NCBI GenBank assembly: GCA_031269465.1
Contig: JAISZB010000351.1
Span: 1 to 48,516, forward strand
DNA: 48,516 nucleotides
Direction of reading: 5' to 3'
Origin: Clostridiales bacterium
Lineage (GTDB): Bacteria > Bacillota > Clostridia > Lachnospirales > WQUN01
The notes below the pieces were generated by a model, which was not told the DNA's origin, ran no database searches, and saw nothing but the letters and a program-made list of their open reading frames with translations. This document shows, piece after piece, positions 27,817-36,727 of this stretch; the first letter of the stretch is position 1; each line of letters begins with the position of its first letter. A program made the position numbers and the translations under genes.

Positions 27817-27931
27817 TATGGCGGCGAACGTTGGAAAGCCCCGATTTTAAAGCCTGTTAGTATAGATGCGCTAGGAAAGATCCGCTCTGTCATCTTAGAT
27901 TATACATGCCAAGCAAGTGTTTAGACGGATA

Positions 27932-28065
27932 TACCGCTTTTCATTAAATGTTCCTTTTTTTGTTGATTATCCTTTTATTGTTGCTATAGCCCGAATTCGT
28001 AATTGCGCACCATTCAATGGATAATCAAGCCCCCGAACAGGACATTTTATATGCAATCAGCAATA
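27932..28065. mobile_element. MITE copy with diverged core
   Basis: Left end TACCGCTTTTCATTAAATG after TA. The middle is diverged (CCTTTTATTGTTGCTATAGC), then comes GCGCACCATTCAATGGATAA and the right end ATATGCAATCAGCAATA. The right boundary is approximate. Confidence 0.65.
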
Positions 28066-28217
28066 TCTGAGCGCAATCGTCGGCATGCACTTAGATGAGC
28101 ATCCAATTGATAATCAGGCTCAAATATGGTTGCATTGACTTTGAGCCTGTAGATTGCTCTTTTTGAGCAATATAATATTTAAGCGTAAAACAGTAGACCT
28201 GAAGGGAATCATGATCT

Positions 28218-31200
28218 ATGTCAATAATTTATTCGCTAAGCGCCCTTACAGTGTTCGCTGTTGCCGTTTTGTGCATCGCGGACATAGACCTGCGCAGAAT
28301 TAAGGGCAACCCATTGGCTATTCTTCTAGCTGTCGGCTTCATTGTCAGAATAGCGTTCATCAATACAAGCTACGGCTATGAAACGGACATCAACACCTTC
28401 AAGGCGTGGGCGAGCATGCTGTGGGAAGGGGGACTCGGATCATTCTACTCATCAGGGCAGTTCACGGACTATCCGCCCGGATACATGTATGTACTGTATG
28501 TTCTGGGAGGCTTGAACAGCGCCCTTTCATTGGAGGGCGAGGCATTTGGCATATTGCTCAAGCTTCCGGCCATAATCTGCGATCTGCTGGCAATTGTCCT
28601 GCTATACCATTTGGCGAGCACTAAATGGAAAAGATCATTCGCGATTCTGATAGGGCTCGCTTATGCTTTGAACCCGGCTTCGATTTTGGACTCAAGCGTT
28701 TGGGGGCAGGTGGACTCCGTACACACGCTGCTTTTGGCCGTTGCGGTTTGGTGCCTGGCTGAACGCAGATACGCCAGAGCTTATCTGTCGTACGCCTTTG
28801 CGATTCTTGTGAAGCCGCAGTCGTTCATCCTTGCTCCGGTGTTCATATACAGCTTCTTTGACGCCGTATTCATTCAAACAAAGAGCAATCCCGTTTATGA
28901 CGATTTTGTCCATGAAACGCCTGAGGATGCAAGAAAAGCTGCAATCGAGTCAAGGAAGCGCATGCGCCTGAACAGGATTTATGAAGCTCTGAGGCTTTTT
29001 TCATACGCCCTTTACGCATTGCTCCTCATGCTTTTGCTGATGCTCCCGTTCACTGAGGATCTGGATATATCCCCGATTATTGAACTCTACGTCGAAACGC
29101 TTGCCCAGTATCCTTACGCGTCTGTAAATGCGTACAACCTATACGCTTTTCTGGGCGGAAACTGGCGTCCAATTACTGATTCGTTCATGGGCATGAATTA
29201 CAATTCATGGGGATTTGCATTCCTGTCTTTGACAGTTATATTCAGCCTGATTTCGCTATATAGAGGCAGGGGAAGAAGATCCAGCCTGTACTTTGTTTCA
29301 GGCCTGCTGTTTGCCTTGACCTTCCTGCTATCGGTCAAGATGCATGAAAGATATCTCTTCCCGGCAATGATATTCTTCCTTCTCGCCTACATTCATAAGC
29401 CGGACAAGCGGCTGCTCATTTTCTACGCGGGATATACGGCGCTTGCCTTTGTAAACTGCGCAGACATACTGAACATGCTAAAAAACGGCAACAAGCTTGA
29501 ATACATCGAAAAATCCATGCCATTCGCATCTCTTTTAAACATATGCCTGACCGGAGCATTGGCTGTTTGCGCCGTCCTCATGTACAAGGCGCAATCCATA
29601 CCGGATCTTGATGAACTGGAAGAGGAGGAATTCGAGGAGGTTCCCGCCGCCATTGAAAAATCTAAGCCTCCCCTTCGCCTTTCAATAAAGGACGCATTAT
29701 TTATCATTGCGCTTGCGGGCATATATTCAGCAGTCGCTTTCTGGAACCTAGGAGACTGGGCGGCCCCGCAGACAGCCTGGGCGCCGCAAAACGGCCAGTC
29801 GGCCGTTTTGAAGCTGAACTGCATTTCTCCAGAGCGAACTCCGGAGACTTTCTCATACCTGCTTGGAGCAAGGCATGACAAGTCATTTACCCTGTCGGTT
29901 TCAGAAGACGGGCAAGAATGGAGGGAGATATCGCAGTACAAAGGAGAGAGCGTCTTCCTTTGGGTTAAGCTTGCCTGCCAGTTTTCAGAAAGATATGTGA
30001 AAATAACAAGCTTGGATGACGATCTGATGATCCAAGAGCTGGCTTTCAGGGACAAATACGGGGATCTCGTACCGATTAACGCTACGTCTTCAGGAAACGG
30101 CGAAAGCGAAGATCCTCTGATAAACGACTATCCTTCGTTCCTATGCGACGAGCAGCAGCTGGTTCCTGAAGAGCCGACATATATGAACAGCACGTACTTC
30201 GATGAGATATATCATGCCAGAACAGCCTATGAGTTCGTTCACGGGCTTTCTGTATACGAATGGACTCATCCTCCCCTTGGCAAGGACATGATTGCCCTGT
30301 GCATAAAAATTTTCGGAATGACGCCGTTTGGCTGGAGGTTTGCCGGAACATTCACAGGCGTGCTGATGTTGCCTGTTATATATATATTCTCTAAGAAAAT
30401 CTTTATAAAAAGCCACTGGGCCATGTTTTCCACGACTCTATTAAGCGTAGACTTCATGCATTTCGCTCAGACCAGGATCGCCACCATAGATGTTTTCGTA
30501 ACTTTTTTCATAATGCTCATGTACCTATTCATGCTGCTATACTATAACCAAAACTTTTTTGAAATAGGAAAGAAAAGGCATTCCACTTTTGTCCGCTCTC
30601 TGCTGTATCTGGCTTTATGCGGCATCTTCATGGGACTTGCAGTCGCTGCGAAATGGGAAGGCATTTATGCCATGGCGGGGCTTCCTGTGATATTCTTCTA
30701 TTATTTGAATAAGCGCAGGAAGGAATATTGCCTTAGAGCTGAGATTGAAGAAGGCGAAAAGAAGTCGAATGCCGCTAGCTTTCCAACCTACCTAAAAATC
30801 ACGATTCCTCTTTGCTTTGTGTTTTTCATAGCGATTCCAATAGCTATATACTGCGTCTCATACATTCCATTTCTCTACGCCCAAGGAGATGTTGGAATAA
30901 AGGGTATTTTGGACAACCAGGCGGACATGTTCAGGTATCATTCCAAGTTGGTTTCAGAGCATGCATTCTCTTCATACTGGTTTACTTGGCCGTTTATGAC
31001 CAGGCCTATCTATTATTATTCCGGAACAGCGGCAAATGGCCTGAAAACCGGAATAAGCTCCTTCGGAAACCCCGCAATCTGGTGGATGGGCATAGCCGCT
31101 GTATTCTACTGCATACGCGCGCAGTCGAAACGCTACGACGGAGCGATCCTGTTTTTATTTACAGCCTACGCGTCTAATTATCTGCCATGGGCGCTAGTCA

Positions 31201-31433
31201 GCCGCACTACTTATATATACCACTATTTTCCGAGCGTGCCGTTTATAATCTTGCTTATAACATACATGTTCAAAAATGGGATCAACCCCAAGCATCCAAA
31301 AGCGGCGGTTGCCTATGTGATATTGGCGGCGCTTCTATTCATAGCTTTCTACCCTGTAATTTCGGGATTCCCCATACCGATGGCGTTTGTAGATGCGGCG
31401 CTTAAGTGGTTCCCGACATGGGTTTTGAGCTGA
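28218..31433 (+). CDS. Two-headed GT-C glycosyltransferase with C-terminal PMT (GT39) domain
   Basis: A large integral membrane sugar transferase of 1071 residues. The first half (about 1-440, roughly ten membrane segments) resembles GT-C enzymes of the GT87/Alg type, with YETDINTFKAWASMLWEG in the first outside loop and TDYPPGYMYVLY. Residues about 515-630 form a soluble beta-rich piece like a discoidin (F5/8C) carbohydrate-binding domain (FTLSVSEDGQEWREISQ, RYVKITSLD). The rest is a protein O-mannosyltransferase: YFDEIYHARTAYEFVHG with its Asp-Glu pair, then WTHPPLGKDMIALCI and GWRFAGTFTGVLMLP. PMT enzymes use polyprenyl-phosphate sugars outside the membrane. The GT2 and GtrA genes behind it would supply such donors. 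Start ATG 28218; the ribosome site GAAGGG is a little far (11 bases). The acceptor is unknown. Confidence 0.88.
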   Translation: MSIIYSLSALTVFAVAVLCIADIDLRRIKGNPLAILLAVGFIVRIAFINTSYGYETDINTFKAWASMLWEGGLGSFYSSGQFTDYPPGYMYVLYVLGGLNSALSLEGEAFGILLKLPAIICDLLAIVLLYHLASTKWKRSFAILIGLAYALNPASILDSSVWGQVDSVHTLLLAVAVWCLAERRYARAYLSYAFAILVKPQSFILAPVFIYSFFDAVFIQTKSNPVYDDFVHETPEDARKAAIESRKRMRLNRIYEALRLFSYALYALLLMLLLMLPFTEDLDISPIIELYVETLAQYPYASVNAYNLYAFLGGNWRPITDSFMGMNYNSWGFAFLSLTVIFSLISLYRGRGRRSSLYFVSGLLFALTFLLSVKMHERYLFPAMIFFLLAYIHKPDKRLLIFYAGYTALAFVNCADILNMLKNGNKLEYIEKSMPFASLLNICLTGALAVCAVLMYKAQSIPDLDELEEEEFEEVPAAIEKSKPPLRLSIKDALFIIALAGIYSAVAFWNLGDWAAPQTAWAPQNGQSAVLKLNCISPERTPETFSYLLGARHDKSFTLSVSEDGQEWREISQYKGESVFLWVKLACQFSERYVKITSLDDDLMIQELAFRDKYGDLVPINATSSGNGESEDPLINDYPSFLCDEQQLVPEEPTYMNSTYFDEIYHARTAYEFVHGLSVYEWTHPPLGKDMIALCIKIFGMTPFGWRFAGTFTGVLMLPVIYIFSKKIFIKSHWAMFSTTLLSVDFMHFAQTRIATIDVFVTFFIMLMYLFMLLYYNQNFFEIGKKRHSTFVRSLLYLALCGIFMGLAVAAKWEGIYAMAGLPVIFFYYLNKRRKEYCLRAEIEEGEKKSNAASFPTYLKITIPLCFVFFIAIPIAIYCVSYIPFLYAQGDVGIKGILDNQADMFRYHSKLVSEHAFSSYWFTWPFMTRPIYYYSGTAANGLKTGISSFGNPAIWWMGIAAVFYCIRAQSKRYDGAILFLFTAYASNYLPWALVSRTTYIYHYFPSVPFIILLITYMFKNGINPKHPKAAVAYVILAALLFIAFYPVISGFPIPMAFVDAALKWFPTWVLS

Positions 31434-31458
31434 GGCGAATTTTCGTTAAGATAAAGAT

Positions 31459-31506
31459 GATAAAAGGCGAGATGGATAAAAGGCGAGATGAATAAAAGGC
31501 GAGCCG
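31459..31506 (+). repeat. 16-bp tandem repeat, three units
   Basis: GATAAAAGGCGAGATG at 31459 and 31475, and a third unit AATAAAAGGCGAGCCG at 31491. It lies in the 128-base gap between the PMT gene and the GT2 gene. Each unit contains AAAAGGCGAG, a weak ribosome-site-like run. No stem is formed. Confidence 0.8.
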
Positions 31507-31561
31507 ATTCTAAAAGATAAAAAGGGAAGTTGAAAGCTTATGTTGAAATGAGGGAGATGCT

Positions 31562-32506
31562 ATGCATCCTGTTTTTACGGTCGTTATTCCTGCCTTCAAT
31601 GAAGAAGAAGTGATAATGGAAAGCTATAGGCGACTCACCGCTGTGATGAAGGGCACGGGCGAGAGCTATGAGCTGCTGTTCGTAGACGACGGCAGCAAGG
31701 ACAAGACAGCCTTTTTGCTGGGGGAGGCTGCAGAAAAGGACAAAAACGTGAAGTGCATCAGATTCTCCCGAAACTTCGGCCACATGGCCGCGATAACTGC
31801 CGGATTGGACTGCGCCAGAGGAGACGCGATCATGATAATAGACGCGGATCTTCAGGATCCGCCGGAGGTATTCCCAGAGATGATCGCGAAATGGCGGGAG
31901 GGGTATGACGTTGTTTATGGCCAGAGAAGCGAGCGCAAAGGAGAGACCGCTTTTAAAAAGCTGACCGCGAATATCTTTTACCGCTTCATAAGAAGCATGA
32001 CTGATGTTGACATGCCAGTTGATACGGGGGAATTCAGGCTCATAGACAGGAAAGTCTGTGAAGCGATAAAGAAGATGCGCGAGAAAAGCCGCTATATCAG
32101 AGGTTTGGTCAGCTGGGTGGGATTTCGTCAAACCCCCGTTAGCTACATCAGGGAGAAACGGTTTGCGGGGCAGACCAAATACCCCTTGACCAAGATGATA
32201 AGCTTCGCAATGGACGCGATAACCACCTTTTCATACAAGCCCTTGAAGGCGGCGTCTACTTTGGGGTTTTCGATAAGCATGCTGAGCTTTTTCTATCTCA
32301 TTGTAGTTCTATGCCAGCGGCTGTTCTTCAGCAATACAACAATTTCGGGATGGGCTTCAATGATAGCGATCGTCACTTTTTCGCAAGGAATAGTGCTGAT
32401 GGTGCTGGGACTTATGGGAGAATATATCGGGCGCATATTTGACGAGATCAAAGACAGGCCTATATATTTGATCCAAGAGTTTATAAACGAAGATGAGGAT
32501 AAATAG
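31562..32506 (+). CDS. GT2 polyprenyl-phosphate glycosyltransferase (GtrB/DPM-like)
   Basis: Transfers a sugar from a nucleotide donor to a polyprenyl phosphate at the inner membrane face. The 314 residues begin with the GT-A domain (TVVIPAFNEEEVIMESYRRL, VDDGSKDKT) and carry the metal-binding IDADLQDPPE (Asp-X-Asp) and the acceptor region DTGEFRLIDRK. Two C-terminal membrane segments (about 235-260 and 270-295) match the GtrB/YkoT layout. Start ATG 31562, with GAGGGAG upstream. GtrA follows after 17 bases. The pair makes and flips a lipid-linked sugar in known systems; here it may feed the PMT-like enzyme upstream. Confidence 0.93.
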   Translation: MHPVFTVVIPAFNEEEVIMESYRRLTAVMKGTGESYELLFVDDGSKDKTAFLLGEAAEKDKNVKCIRFSRNFGHMAAITAGLDCARGDAIMIIDADLQDPPEVFPEMIAKWREGYDVVYGQRSERKGETAFKKLTANIFYRFIRSMTDVDMPVDTGEFRLIDRKVCEAIKKMREKSRYIRGLVSWVGFRQTPVSYIREKRFAGQTKYPLTKMISFAMDAITTFSYKPLKAASTLGFSISMLSFFYLIVVLCQRLFFSNTTISGWASMIAIVTFSQGIVLMVLGLMGEYIGRIFDEIKDRPIYLIQEFINEDEDK

Positions 32507-32523
32507 CCGGGGGATGAAAAAGG

Positions 32524-32982
32524 ATGCGGGAAAGAGCGAATAAACTGATCCAAACCCTCGAAGAGGGCAAGTTTGGCCCTTTAATAAAAAAAGTCATCAA
32601 CCGGGAATTTATAACTTATATTATTTGCGGAGTCCTGACGAGCATAGTAGGAATCAGCACTTATTCTTTGTTTCGCTCGATGAGTTTAAACGTCCCAGTA
32701 TCTAACACCTTCTCCTCGGCTATAGCGATTGCATTCGCCTTTGTTGTGAACAAGCAGTTCGTTTTCGAGTCCAAGGATTGGAGCTTTCCGTTTATTGCAT
32801 ATGAACTGGGGCGCTTTGCGGGAGGCAGGGTTTTTACGTATTTAGTTGAGACAGGACTTCTCATGCTGATGGTGGATAAATTGCATCTATATGAGCCGTA
32901 TTGCAAGCTGTTTAGCCAGGCGGTGATCATCGCCCTCAATTACATTATCAGCAAGTGGATTATATTCAAAAAGAACTCTTAG
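32524..32982 (+). CDS. gtrA: GtrA-family membrane protein (lipid-linked sugar flippase)
   Basis: 152 residues with four predicted membrane segments. The typical family start EFITYIICGVLTSIVGISTY lies at about residue 29, and FAFVVNKQFVFESKDW and LNYIISKWIIFKKNS follow. GtrA proteins are thought to move polyprenyl-phosphate sugars across the membrane. An N-terminal soluble stretch of about 28 residues is slightly longer than usual. Third gene of the glycosylation module; the strong terminator at 33012 follows. Confidence 0.92.
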   Translation: MRERANKLIQTLEEGKFGPLIKKVINREFITYIICGVLTSIVGISTYSLFRSMSLNVPVSNTFSSAIAIAFAFVVNKQFVFESKDWSFPFIAYELGRFAGGRVFTYLVETGLLMLMVDKLHLYEPYCKLFSQAVIIALNYIISKWIIFKKNS

Positions 32983-33011
32983 TCAAAGCCAATTGACGCC
33001 TTTGCGTCGAT

Positions 33012-33058
33012 AAATTAAAGCCGACGATTCCTTCCAATAGAATCGTCGGCTTTAATTT
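33012..33058. terminator. Intrinsic terminator behind gtrA
   Basis: Perfect 19-bp arms AAATTAAAGCCGACGATTC (33012-33030) and its complement (33040-33058) around a 9-base loop, ending in TTTAATTTT. The A/T-rich outer stem makes it usable from either side. It closes the glycosylation genes. Confidence 0.9.
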
Positions 33059-33369
33059 TGCTCAATTTAAAGACATGCGCAGTGCATGCTACGGCATAGA
33101 CTGCGGCAAGCCTGCTTGCAGCAGCATAATCCGACGCAAAAGTCTGAAGCTTGTCGCTTACTGGTACATTATTCCTGAATGTCTTTGAGAATGAGCTCTA
33201 AATGCAAGAGATCTTCTAGAAATAGACCTGTAGCTTTAAGAATAGCTGACGAAAAATATCAATTGGCTAAAATAATTCGTAAATGCAGTTTGATTTTTAA
33301 AAGATTATCTGTTAAAATGGAAAATGAATAGACATTTTAAGTGAATTCAATAGAAGGAGACTGATTGAA
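33059..33369. other. Spacer before the Rpn-like gene
   Basis: 311 bases without a gene. The right end contains the promoter 33290-33318 and a GAAGGAG ribosome site. I see no MITE core here, one of few spacers without one. Confidence 0.5.
33290..33318 (+). promoter_or_regulatory. Sigma-A-type promoter of the Rpn-like gene
   Basis: TTGATT (33290-33295), 17-base spacer, TAAAAT (33313-33318), 52 bases before the ATG at 33370. The position and spacing are close to ideal. Confidence 0.7.
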
Positions 33370-34485
33370 ATGAGTACAAATGCTATTCTTCTTCCAAAGT
33401 CAGATTTCATCTTCAAGCTTCTCTTCGGAGACGAGTTTAATAATGAAATCCTGGCGTCGTTGCTCAAATCCATCTTGGATTTGCCTGATGAAGAGTTTCA
33501 AGTAAAGGCTTGCGTAGATCCCATATTCCTTAAGGAGTATCAGGATGATAAATTTGCGAGCCTGGAAGTAAAGTTGACGACGAAGCTGGGCGAGATAATA
33601 AATATCGAGATTTTAGTTCACATGATTCCTGAAATAAAGGAGAAGATCCATTACTATATCTCAAAGATGATAACGCAGCAAGTCGGCTCTGGAGACGGCT
33701 ACGACGTGATCAAGCGCTCGGTGAGCATTGTGATCTCTGATTTCAACATCATAGATTCAGACGGACTTTTCCATCACAGATTCATGTTTCACGATCCGGA
33801 GCGAGACGTAACATTCTCTGATATTCAGGAGCTTCATATCTTGGAGCTTTCAAAGGTTCCAATGCAAAGCGACGGCACTCCTCTGTGGGACTGGATGAGC
33901 TTTTTAAAGTCGGATAAAGAGGACGAGCTGGAGATGCTGGCTGAAAGAAGTGAAATTGTCGGGAGAGCGGTTGATGCTCTTCACAGGATAGCTAATGACG
34001 ATAAAGCTCTCAGAATATATGAGATGCGCGAACGCCAAAGAATGGATGAGCTGTCCAGAATAAGGGCTAAAGACGCGGCTTTGGCGCTGGCTATCGCCGA
34101 GAAGGAAGCCGGGATTGCGGCGGCTAAAGCCGAGAAGGACGCTGGGATTGCGGTAGAAAAAGCCAAGGCGGAAATCGGGATAGCGCAGGCGAGAGCCAGA
34201 GCGGAAGCCGAGAAGGACGCTGGGATCGCGGCGGCAAGAGCCAAAGTGGAAGCGGAGATGGAAGCTGCGATTGCAGCGGCGAAAGCCGAAGCGGAAGCGG
34301 AGATGGAAGCCTGGATTTTTGCGGCGAAAGCCGAAGCGGAAGCCGAGAAGGAGGCTGCGGTTGCAGCCATTGTTAAGAATGCCTTAGCGAATGGCGGCGA
34401 CATTGAAAGCATTGAGGAGTTTACCGGGCTTAGCCGTGAGGTTATAGAAAGCTACATGGACAGAAGCTGGAATCAAGCGCAATAA
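33370..34485 (+). CDS. Rpn/PD-(D/E)XK nuclease-family protein with Ala/Glu coiled-coil repeats
   Basis: Member of the Rpn family (recombination-promoting nuclease, often labelled putative transposase). The opening KSDFIFKLLFGDEFNNEIL and LASLLKSILDLP are typical. The nuclease core would be FASLEVKLTTKLGEIINIEI; the usual LDV and IEIQ are LEV and IEIL here, so catalytic residues differ slightly. Residues about 225-345 are a long charged helix rich in AEAEKDAGIAAAK and AEAEMEAAIAAAKAE units, where the DNA is repetitive and could change length in phase. The tail (SIEEFTGLSREVIESYM) is the usual ending of relatives with such repeats. 371 residues. Own promoter; no partner gene. Its job is not known from sequence. 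Confidence 0.85.
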   Translation: MSTNAILLPKSDFIFKLLFGDEFNNEILASLLKSILDLPDEEFQVKACVDPIFLKEYQDDKFASLEVKLTTKLGEIINIEILVHMIPEIKEKIHYYISKMITQQVGSGDGYDVIKRSVSIVISDFNIIDSDGLFHHRFMFHDPERDVTFSDIQELHILELSKVPMQSDGTPLWDWMSFLKSDKEDELEMLAERSEIVGRAVDALHRIANDDKALRIYEMRERQRMDELSRIRAKDAALALAIAEKEAGIAAAKAEKDAGIAVEKAKAEIGIAQARARAEAEKDAGIAAARAKVEAEMEAAIAAAKAEAEAEMEAWIFAAKAEAEAEKEAAVAAIVKNALANGGDIESIEEFTGLSREVIESYMDRSWNQAQ

Positions 34486-34572
34486 GCATGTGGATTTGCA
34501 TATGAAGCCGCTTATTTCTAGCGCGTTGGAAAGTTCCTGCTTTGATGCTGGATTAAACAATTAGCGCCAAAA

Positions 34573-34660
34573 TGCATTCTATGGACATTTGTCCGTGACT
34601 CAAACACACAATTGGCTTAATATTTTCACCCTTGGCTGTGAAGCGCAGCGTCATAGAGGT
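34573..34660 (-). repeat. Repeat B (copy 3)
   Basis: The reverse complement reads CTATGACGCTGCGCTTCACA then CCAAGGGTGAAAATATTAAG and GTGTGTTTGAG, closely matching 1-84 and 14516-14582. On the right it runs straight into a MITE core (TTAGTGCGAAATGCCGATAT), the same junction type as in copy 2. Confidence 0.75.
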
Positions 34661-34859
34661 TAGTGCGAAATGCCGATATCAATCACGCCTTGAAAGTGTA
34701 TAATCAGGCGTCAAAGTCGGCGTATTTGACTGCAAATCAATATATCCAGGATCCAAAATATACGCATTTGACTGCAAACCGTTATAAATGCAACTTGCCA
34801 CGCAGTTTAAGCTAATGAATGAAGGAGCGAATGGCTTTTTTCAAGCATGCTTTTTCTAT

Positions 34860-35121
34860 TATGCTGATTTTGGATTGCTCCCTTTTTGGAGCTTGATTAT
34901 ACCGCTTTTCATCAAATGTTACTTTTTTGGAGCTTGATTATCCATTGAGTGATGCGAAATGCCGATCTCGGCATTTTGCACTCGCTGTATAATCAAGCTC
35001 CAAAAAAGGTAATTTTATATGAAAAGCAGTATATTCAGCGAGCGCGAAATGCCGACATAGGAATTTCACGCCTTGAAAGTGGACAGTCGAGCTCCATAAA
35101 AGGAGCATTTGTTGAAGGTTT
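34860..35121. mobile_element. Older MITE copy, interrupted by a younger one
   Basis: Left part 34860-34899 (TATGCTGATTTTGGATTGC, TTTTTGGAGCTTGATTA) and right part from 35032 (TATTCAGCGAGCGCGAAATG, then CTTGAAAGTGGACAGTCGAG). If 34900-35031 and one TA are removed, the arms rejoin as GGAGCTTGATTATTCAGCGA, almost the family sequence. Confidence 0.75.
34900..35031 (+). mobile_element. MITE copy (132 bp) inserted in another MITE
   Basis: Left end TACCGCTTTTCATCAAATG, right end ATATGAAAAGCAGTA, with TA at 34898-34899 and 35032-35033. The core GATGCGAAATGCCGATCTCGG and arms are nearly intact, so it is younger than its host. Confidence 0.88.
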
Positions 35122-35403
35122 AGCAGAGCGTTCTGAATCCTCGGCGTTAATAAAGAGATATACGGATGCGCATATAAAACTTCCGATTTTTGAGATTGAT
35201 TTCATAGCGAGCGCGAAAGATGATATAAACATTTCTCGCCTTGCAAACGGATAATCAATCTCAAAATTATGCGCAATTGCTATCATTGACAATTCACAAA
35301 CTAAGCTGTAAAATACTTGCGACATATACTTATATGCATGTGCAGCGGCCTTCTTATACTGAGTTGCAATCACATGCGCCGATTAAGTCGGAATTTTCAA
35401 TTA

Positions 35404-35535
35404 TACTGATTTGCATATGAGAGTTCCGAATTTGGAGCTTGATTATACAGTGAGTGCAAAATGCCGAGATCGGCATTTCGCACCACTCTATGGACAGTCA
35501 AGATACATAATCGGTATATTTGACTGCAAATGGCT
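35404..35535. mobile_element. MITE variant with altered right end
   Basis: Left end TACTGATTTGCATATGAGAG after TA; core GTGAGTGCAAAATGCCGAGA and CGGCATTTCGCACC. The right arm is diverged (GGACAGTCAAGATACATAAT), and the right end is approximate. Confidence 0.55.
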
Positions 35536-35678
35536 ATAAAATCGGTATAGCTTGACTATGCAGCCAGTGCGGAATGCAGATATCGGCATTTCGCGCCCTG
35601 AAAATGGACAGCCGAGCTTTAAGGCGGCGCATTGAGCTGGAAGCCCACGCCTTTAGGCGGGGAGCGCGAGGTGACTAT

Positions 35679-36419
35679 ATGCAGTTGAAAAAACCTAAGA
35701 TGATAACATTTGACTACGGCCACACGCTAATTTATGAAAAAGGGTTCAGTACTTTGCGTGGAAATGAAGAGCTCATGAAATACGCATCAAAGAATCCAAA
35801 AGGCGTTTCAGCTAAGGAGGCTTCTGAATTTAACAATAAGCTTTTTAGTGAGATAGCTGTAGACTTTCATAAAAACGATAGAGAAATACATCATTTTCAC
35901 TTTCAGCGCTTAGTAAATGAACTGCTTCAGATGGAGTTTTCACTGCCAATGGAAGAGCAAGAACTCCTTTTCTGGAATGCCGCAAGCCCTGCGGAGAAGA
36001 TGGAGCAGGTTGATGAAGTTCTTGAGCGTCTTCACGAACTGGGGATAAGAACCGGCGTGATAAGCAATCTAAGTTTTTCGGAAAGAAGCTTAGCTATGAG
36101 AATCGGCCAGTATCTGCCGAATAACCGCTTTGAGTTCTTCACGGCTTCAAGCGAGTATTCCGTTCGAAAGCCCCATCCGCTAATTTTTGCCGTGTCTCTG
36201 GCTAAAGCGGGGCTCCAAGCGCATGAAGTCTGGCACTGCGGGGATAATTCGCGCTGTGATGTGGAAGGCGCTTCAGCCGCTGGGATTTTCCCCGTTTGGT
36301 ACATGAGCGATCTTCCAAATCTGTATGTAGATAAGATTTATTCCGGGACGCCCAGATGTACGCACTTGAAAGTGTCTAGCTGGGGAGAGTTCATGGAGAA
36401 GCTGGATGAAATGGAATAA
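35679..36419 (+). CDS. HAD-superfamily hydrolase
   Basis: A phosphatase-type cytoplasmic enzyme of the haloacid dehalogenase superfamily. Motif I is ITFDYGHTLIYE near residue 10; the second Asp of the usual DxD is Gly, as in a known HAD subset. Motif II is GVISNLSFS, motif III Lys is in SVRKPHPLIF, and motif IV is HCGDNSRCDVEGASAAG. The helical cap lies between about residues 20 and 110. 246 residues from ATG 35679, which follows GAGGTGA at good spacing; the longer in-phase frame from 35574 crosses a MITE remnant. No neighbour hints at the substrate. Confidence 0.88.
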   Translation: MQLKKPKMITFDYGHTLIYEKGFSTLRGNEELMKYASKNPKGVSAKEASEFNNKLFSEIAVDFHKNDREIHHFHFQRLVNELLQMEFSLPMEEQELLFWNAASPAEKMEQVDEVLERLHELGIRTGVISNLSFSERSLAMRIGQYLPNNRFEFFTASSEYSVRKPHPLIFAVSLAKAGLQAHEVWHCGDNSRCDVEGASAAGIFPVWYMSDLPNLYVDKIYSGTPRCTHLKVSSWGEFMEKLDEME

Positions 36420-36727
36420 GGTGGAAAGAGAAGCAAGTTAGGCTTCACCCCTTAGAGGGCGAATGATGCCGATGCGAATAACTTTCAAAGCAGGAATGCT
36501 GATTATGAAGACGCATGTTTTGGATCTTGACTATACAGCGAGTGCGATTGATATCGGCATTTCGAACCTTTAAAGCGGACAGTTCCAAAATAGGAACATT
36601 TTCCTGCAAATCGGCATGCTGTCGAGCTATCGAATGCGCAGATTCTAGAGCCTGATATCAACTTTCATTCGAAATAATCCGGCTCTATCGGAAACTGCAG
36701 GAAAACATCAAACAAGGGGTTGAGATC
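36420..36727. other. Spacer with one decayed MITE
   Basis: About 36497-36617 is a diverged MITE (ATGCTGATTATGAAGACGCA, TATACAGCGAGTGCGATTGA, CGGCATTTCGAACC, TTCCAAAATAGGAACATT). The remaining part carries the ribosome site AAGGGG of the next gene. Otherwise nothing was seen. Confidence 0.55.

Larger units (their letters stand above)
26194..28217. other. 2-kb spacer crowded with MITE copies
   Basis: The collagen gene leader lies on the left. Then follow a repeat fragment (26370-26395), full copy 26704-26834, half copies 27410-27465 and 27556-27630, and full-length copies 27689-27816 and 27932-28065. All short open frames here are read through these repeats on both strands. I find no gene. This is the densest repeat cluster in the window. 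Confidence 0.7.
34486..35678. other. 1.2-kb spacer with nested MITEs and repeat B
   Basis: Holds repeat B copy 3 (about 34573-34660, reversed), a decayed MITE core (34661-34750), a host MITE (34860-35121) with a younger copy inside (34900-35031), and further variants at 35404-35535 and about 35548-35625. Open frames here are repeat-derived. The HAD gene begins at 35679 with its own ribosome site. Confidence 0.7.

Noticed and set aside
26380..28080. CRISPR array suggested by many similar repeats
   Set aside because: Repeats are 75-134 bp, palindromic, unevenly spaced and dispersed, with no unique spacers of constant size and no cas genes.
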